This document shows positions 59,940 through 64,000 of a DNA stretch of 64,000 nucleotides, in pieces. The stretch is taken from NCBI RefSeq assembly GCF_000346465.2, contig NC_034015.1, positions 1,157,709 to 1,221,708 on the forward strand, given 5' to 3'. A program made the translations under genes and the position numbers. The notes under the pieces are model-generated. The model made no database searches. It was not told the DNA's origin and worked only from the letters and a program-made list of their open reading frames with translations. Numbering within the stretch: position 1 is the first letter of the stretch; each line of letters opens with the position of its first letter. The stretch is from Prunus persica. Taxonomy: Eukaryota; Streptophyta; Magnoliopsida; Rosales; Rosaceae.

Positions 59940-60371
59940 TGTAAGATAGTTTATTATCACAATCCTTACAGAATTGGTCTTCTATTCATTATCAGATTGC
60001 AAGACTCAAGACTGATCAAGAATTCAACACAACTCTCCACCTGCAACCTCTGTGTCAATGTTCCATATGGATTACAAGGCTAAAGGGGTTTCCAGTTCTA
60101 TAAGAATTAGGATTAACAGTTCTATAGCAATAAGGATACCTCAAGGAGTCTCTTGATGGGCAAGACTCCTTGAAGTGTTGCATATAAATAGAGCAACTCC
60201 CTCTAAGAGCCGACATACACAAACATCTCATCAAGTAATTCACCCCATCTGGAATTTGAGAATAAGGCATTCGGTTATCTTAGAGAAGAGTTGTCTCCCA
60301 AGTGTTCGATAAAAGACTTCAATGGCAGAACAAGGGTAGTGTTCAAGTTATAATAGCTTAGAAAGTTTACA
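59940..60371 (+). repeat. 3' LTR of the full-length copia element
   Basis: Same length as the 5' LTR (432 bp) with about 14 substitutions and no indel. In this copy the splice donor word is changed from GTTAGT to GGTAGT. Confidence 0.92.
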
Positions 60372-60376
60372 CCTTA

Positions 60377-60907
60377 TTTATGGACTTCCCACCAAGCCAT
60401 TGTGCTACAAGGGGGTACTGGCCTAGATAGATTCTTTTCTATGCCTCAATTAAGAGGACTTCAATATTATTTCCTCCATGAATATTCTTGACAAGTGTGA
60501 GAAGCACCTGAACAGGCAACATAGCAAGACTAAGTTTGTGGTCAACAACAAACCCTGCCTGGGTTTTAATAACCTGTTTCAATATTTTCTCGTTTTCAAC
60601 TAAATCAATAGTTAGTTCAAGCCCACTGGTGAAATTTCGGGCCCAACTTAACTTTGTATCCCTTTCTTTTACTATTCCTTTCGGGTCCCTATTCCCTTTC
60701 GGGCCCGAATACAAATCTTCCTAGACTGTTTGAAGGGTAAAAAAGGCGGGAATCCAATTTTATGTATTAAAATGATCCATGATTCGTTCTTCAGATAATC
60801 AAGTGAATTTTATCTATATAGATTCTTCAGCAACTTATGTTTACTTTGAACCTTAAACTAAATAACAAAAGATTCTTTAATTAATCCACTAATTATCCTC
60901 AAATCTG
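60377..60907. other. Interrupted host sequence right of the copia element
   Basis: Continues the sequence left of 54420. A minus-strand open frame of 91 codons (60439-60714) has an even amino-acid mix (VENEKILKQVIKTQAGFVVDH) and may be a decayed exon, but I do not recognise it and see no splice context. Confidence 0.35.
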
Positions 60908-61505
60908 AATTACAGAGTAAAGGAAAAGGTACTGGAGATTTCTCAATCCAGCTCAAACGATTACATGAATTGAAACAAGAAGACGTCTTAAAAGAAAAAT
61001 TATACCATGGATATGGCAGAGCTACGAGAGATAAGCGCAGGAGTTGTCGACTGGTTATCTAAAGAAAAAGTAGGCAGATTGATATCTTGAGAGTTTTCAA
61101 GTGTTGTTTTGAGACGTTGCGTCTAGTTTTTCAAGAGAAAGTCCCCTTCTTCTGAAGTAGACCTTCATGATTTATAGAGATAGAGGAACTTGTAATGATT
61201 GGAATTAATTACAGAGTAAAGGAAAAGGTACTGGAGATTTCTCAATCCAGCTCAAACGATTACATGAATTGAAACAAGAAGACGTCTTAAAAGAAAAATT
61301 ATACCATGGATATGGCAGAGCTACGAGAGATAAGCGCAGGAGTTGTCGACTGGTTATCTAAAGAAAAAGTAGGCAGATTGATATCTTGAGAGTTTTCAAG
61401 TGTTGTTTTGAGACGTTGCGTCTAGTTTTTCAAGAGAAAGTCCCCTTCTTCTGAAGTAGACCTTCATGATTTATAGAGATAGAGGAACTTGTAATGATTG
61501 GAATT
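60908..61505 (+). repeat. Perfect 299-bp tandem duplication
   Basis: 60908-61206 and 61207-61505 appear identical by eye over all 299 bp, starting AATTACAGAGTAAAGG. No open frame or known element is visible. Either a very recent duplication or an assembly artefact. Confidence 0.9.
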
Positions 61506-63759
61506 ACGACAAGACCTTTGGTTTGTGGTTCAAGGTCAGCTGCTAGTTTGCTGATCTTAACCAGTTCGTAGAGGGAATGACGGAGGAATCCTGGCAAGAA
61601 CCGTCGGTTTCCTTTGGGGAACTCTCTTGATTTGACTTCTTTGTACTTGAAAACCTAGCTGGCAATTTCGATCTTTTCTGGTTTTGGGGGCTTCAGCACG
61701 ACTTATTTTCTTGCTGGAGGAGAAGGAGGTCAAGTCGTCATTAAATGTGATAATCCCCTTCGGTCTCCCTTGTGGGGTTCATAAAACACGCTTACCAATC
61801 CTTTAACTTGTAGCGCAAGATAAAGGTTTGACTCCCATGACTTGGGCCTTTTGAATATTATGAGAGGCCCAGTTGGGGAAAGGATGACCTTTAAAAAAGA
61901 CAAATGCTGGTGGGCCTGGTTTTATCTTTAAAAATTCTTTTTAAACCTTGAGACCATTGTTGGCCCGTTTACCAAAATTGAGTACAAACAAATACCAAAA
62001 ACGCAAAATCAAAATCACAACTTGCCAAGAGAAAAGAGAAAGGATATAGAGGAGAGAAGGAGGAAGCTCACCAGAAGAAAGAGAGCAGAGTGAAAATCAA
62101 AGAATGGGAGCTGAAGGTTTAGACAGGGTTTAGAGATGAAGCATTTTCGTCTCAGAGCGAACGATGGCATAGGAAAGCTTCACTGTCGGATGGAGTGAAC
62201 GGCTAAGATTAAAAATTGATCTTAGCCCATTTTACTATAACTTGACCCATTTTGTATCCACGTCTGTGTTAAGCATCGGTAAATTTTTTTTAATAAAAAT
62301 AGGCTTATTATCACAAAACGTCCCTAAAATTTACGAAACTATCAGATTGCATCCTTAATTTTTTTTTTTTTGGTCACTCGTGGTCCTCAAGGTTAGTATG
62401 TGCGATCACAAATGGTCCCTGCCGTTAAGTTAGTATTTATAAAACTATCATATTTATGAGTCATATGTCACGTGTCATTTGCATGAGACCCAGAACTTAG
62501 ATGAGTCGACTTTAACTAATCAAGTTGTCAAACTTTGAATTATTAACCACCAAAATTATGGTTTCTACAACTCACAAGTGCCATTAAATTTCAATTTATA
62601 ATAAATTTGGATATGTTAACGGCGGATCTACACTCACTCCAGCCCAGTGTTGATTTTTTTTTGTTTTTTTTTTTTTTTGTTTTTTTTGTTTTTTTTGTTT
62701 TTGGTAGTCTTGGTGGTTTAAGTCAAATATAGGTAAAGTAAAATAAGTCCAGCTCTCTATGTAGAAATAAGCCCACTCTTGAAGCATATAGGAAATGGTA
62801 AACATGCAATTCATAATCTATATAAATTTTATTAGAAGCAAACATCAAAAAAAATATTATAGCCATCTAAAACGCCATATTTGAACCTTCAAAGCCTAGA
62901 AGAAATAGTTCTTCCCCTCTAAAAAATTGTACCAGTCTATCTTCAGTGGGTTCTTCAATCTTGGTAAGTTTTTCTCTTTTTTTTTAGTTCAATTTCCAAT
63001 TTTAATTATTGTTGTTAAGTTTTTATAATTTAGGGTTTGGGTGAAAACTTTTGGGGATTGTTATATATGTTTTATTTTTGCAACTTGAATTATTAATTAG
63101 TATATATGATTTTTGGTGTCTAGTATTTCTTGTTAGGATATCTTGTCACATGATGATAATAGACCAACAAAGAGAGGAAAAACTATTTATTCATTCTTCA
63201 AAAAAATTGGTAACGATAATAAGGATACAATTTATGCATATGATGTTGATAGTTCAATTCCTGAGAAACTTACTCAACTCTGATCTCAAGTATTTGAACA
63301 ATGTGTTTGATTTGATATTTATTTATATATTTTGTCTTCTTTGTGTTATATTTGCTCATAATTTGGCATTGTTTGATTTATAAAATTTTATTTACATTTT
63401 TGTTTCAAGAGAAAAAAAAGCTTATAATATATCTCTTGTAAAAAATAAAATTTAGCGTACTTGTAAAAAAATTCATGAGTCCACCATTGGCTAATAACAT
63501 GATACAATTGATCCAAACAAAACAAAAGCAAAAAACAAAAACAAAAACAAAAACATGATACAAGAGCAGATTCTGATGGGCAATTACATCAGTATTGCCA
63601 GCTCAGCATCTAATACAGAACGAAATTCTCTTATTTTATTTTCCACAAAATTATTATAATTATAGAATCAAAGAAAAAACACTATGTTTTATTAATGTAT
63701 GTATCTTAATTTGGTGTGTTTTTATGCATATGCATTTGGGGACGAGTTGAAGATGAAGA
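61506..63759. other. Intergenic, no gene seen
   Basis: Includes a poly-T/TTTTTTG region at 62656-62702, a TTATTATCACAAAACGTCCCTAAAATTTACG start near 62306 that looks like one end of a Mutator-like element without a visible partner, and an AAAAAC simple repeat at about 63510-63553. The last 40-100 bp before 63760 probably form the 3' UTR of the minus-strand phytocyanin gene. Confidence 0.4.
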
Positions 63760-64000
63760 TCAGGCAGCAACAGCTATGAAAACTCCAACAATGGCGGCCA
63801 TGAAGACTTGGTATCCAGAAAAGATGAAACCACGAACAGCAGAGGACGGAGCTGGTGCAGGCGGACCCTCCATAACAGTGATGTTAAGTTTCTGGCCCAA
63901 AGCACAGTGGTTGCTAGTAGAACAAATGTACCATTTATTTCCAGTAGTCTTTAGCTCTATTTTGTCGTTTCCAGAGGTAAGTGGTGGTTGATCATTTGTT
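63760..64000 (-). CDS. Phytocyanin (stellacyanin-like axial residue), 3' part
   Basis: A minus-strand frame enters from the right window edge and ends at a TGA (63762-63760), giving 79 residues. It closely resembles the end of the 34166-34728 gene: SGNDKIELKTTGNKWYICSTSNHC, with the copper Cys (WYIC) and His (NHC) ligands. The axial position is Gln (ALGQKL) rather than Met. A short PPAPAPSS linker, a feature of arabinogalactan-like extensions, leads to a hydrophobic tail (FMAAIVGVFIAVAA) typical of a GPI-anchor signal. The N-terminal half with the first His ligand lies beyond the window. Extracellular blue copper protein by family; its substrate is unknown. Confidence 0.88.
   Translation of the reverse strand, partial: TNDQPPLTSGNDKIELKTTGNKWYICSTSNHCALGQKLNITVMEGPPAPAPSSAVRGFIFSGYQVFMAAIVGVFIAVAA

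Larger units (their letters stand above)
54425..60371 (+). mobile_element. Full-length copia retrotransposon
   Basis: 5947 bp with two 432-bp LTRs, a perfect 5-bp duplication CCTTA (54420-54424 and 60372-60376), a tRNA-iMet primer site two bases after the 5' LTR and a purine-rich tract (AAGTGGGAGAA) before the 3' LTR. By eye the LTRs differ at 14 positions (about 3%), so it inserted fairly recently. Gag, protease, integrase, RT and RNase H are all present in copia order but contain a stop and several frameshifts. Confidence 0.93.

Noticed and set aside
60439..60714. Host exon of 91 codons on the minus strand
   Set aside because: Plausible composition, but no recognised family, splice context or neighbouring exon.
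62306..62480. Mutator-like terminus
   Set aside because: Only one end is recognisable, with no inverted partner or duplication in the window.
1..64000. tRNA, rRNA or snoRNA genes
   Set aside because: I looked for tRNA A- and B-box patterns and rRNA stretches and found none I could support by eye. Only retrotransposon primer sites resemble tRNA.

Overview
The window reads as plant nuclear DNA from a eudicot, probably a woody rosid. Introns have GT-AG borders, copia, gypsy-type, LINE, CACTA, hAT and Mutator-like elements are nested in one another, and the host genes are plant families (RTM2-like small heat-shock membrane proteins, phytocyanins). A Rosaceae origin is my guess from the repeat style and is unverified. 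All coordinates were read by eye and could be off by a base or two at element borders.

Host genes are few. Three RTM2-like genes, each with an HSP20-like fold and a C-terminal membrane anchor, lie on the + strand: a 3' fragment at 2-199, a two-exon gene at 16920-17966 and a two-exon gene at 21090-22384. Two phytocyanin genes lie on the - strand: a complete two-exon gene at 34166-34728 and a 3' fragment at 63760-64000. Processed-looking copies or fragments of host genes also occur: a NIP7 pseudogene cut in two (35940-36045 and 50559-51019), an RPN6 fragment inside the CACTA element (48530-48883) and a PPR fragment inside a Mutator-like element (15390-15497).

Most of the rest is mobile DNA. 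622-10152 is a decayed minus-strand copia element. Its gag region holds a BARE/Angela-like LTR (3561-5329). Its right LTR holds a 4.3-kb gypsy/LARD-like element (5777-10089, TSD TAAAT), which in turn holds a hAT element (8079-9017, TSD AGTAAAAC). 10299-11142 is a long foldback and 14784-15690 a Pack-MULE. 22619-23023 and 23200-25124 are solo LTRs with intact TSDs. 25721-30082 is an L1-type LINE with its own insertion. 30083-32397 is a two-copy tandem block with 14 short palindromes in strict alternation. 36046-50558 is a complete CACTA element with two apparently intact genes. 54425-60371 is a full-length copia element with two 432-bp LTRs and TSD CCTTA, but broken coding.

The items most worth a second look are: (1) the CACTA element, whose two multi-exon genes translate without interruption (transposase of about 1054 aa; Transposase_24-Ulp1 protein of about 733 aa) and whose ACGACGGT-type motif fills even its introns; (2) a start codon plus 5' splice site at the same distance from the LTR end in two different copia LTRs, implying a gag transcript spliced across the primer-binding site; (3) the alternating palindrome array at 30486-32292; (4) the datable nested insertions.
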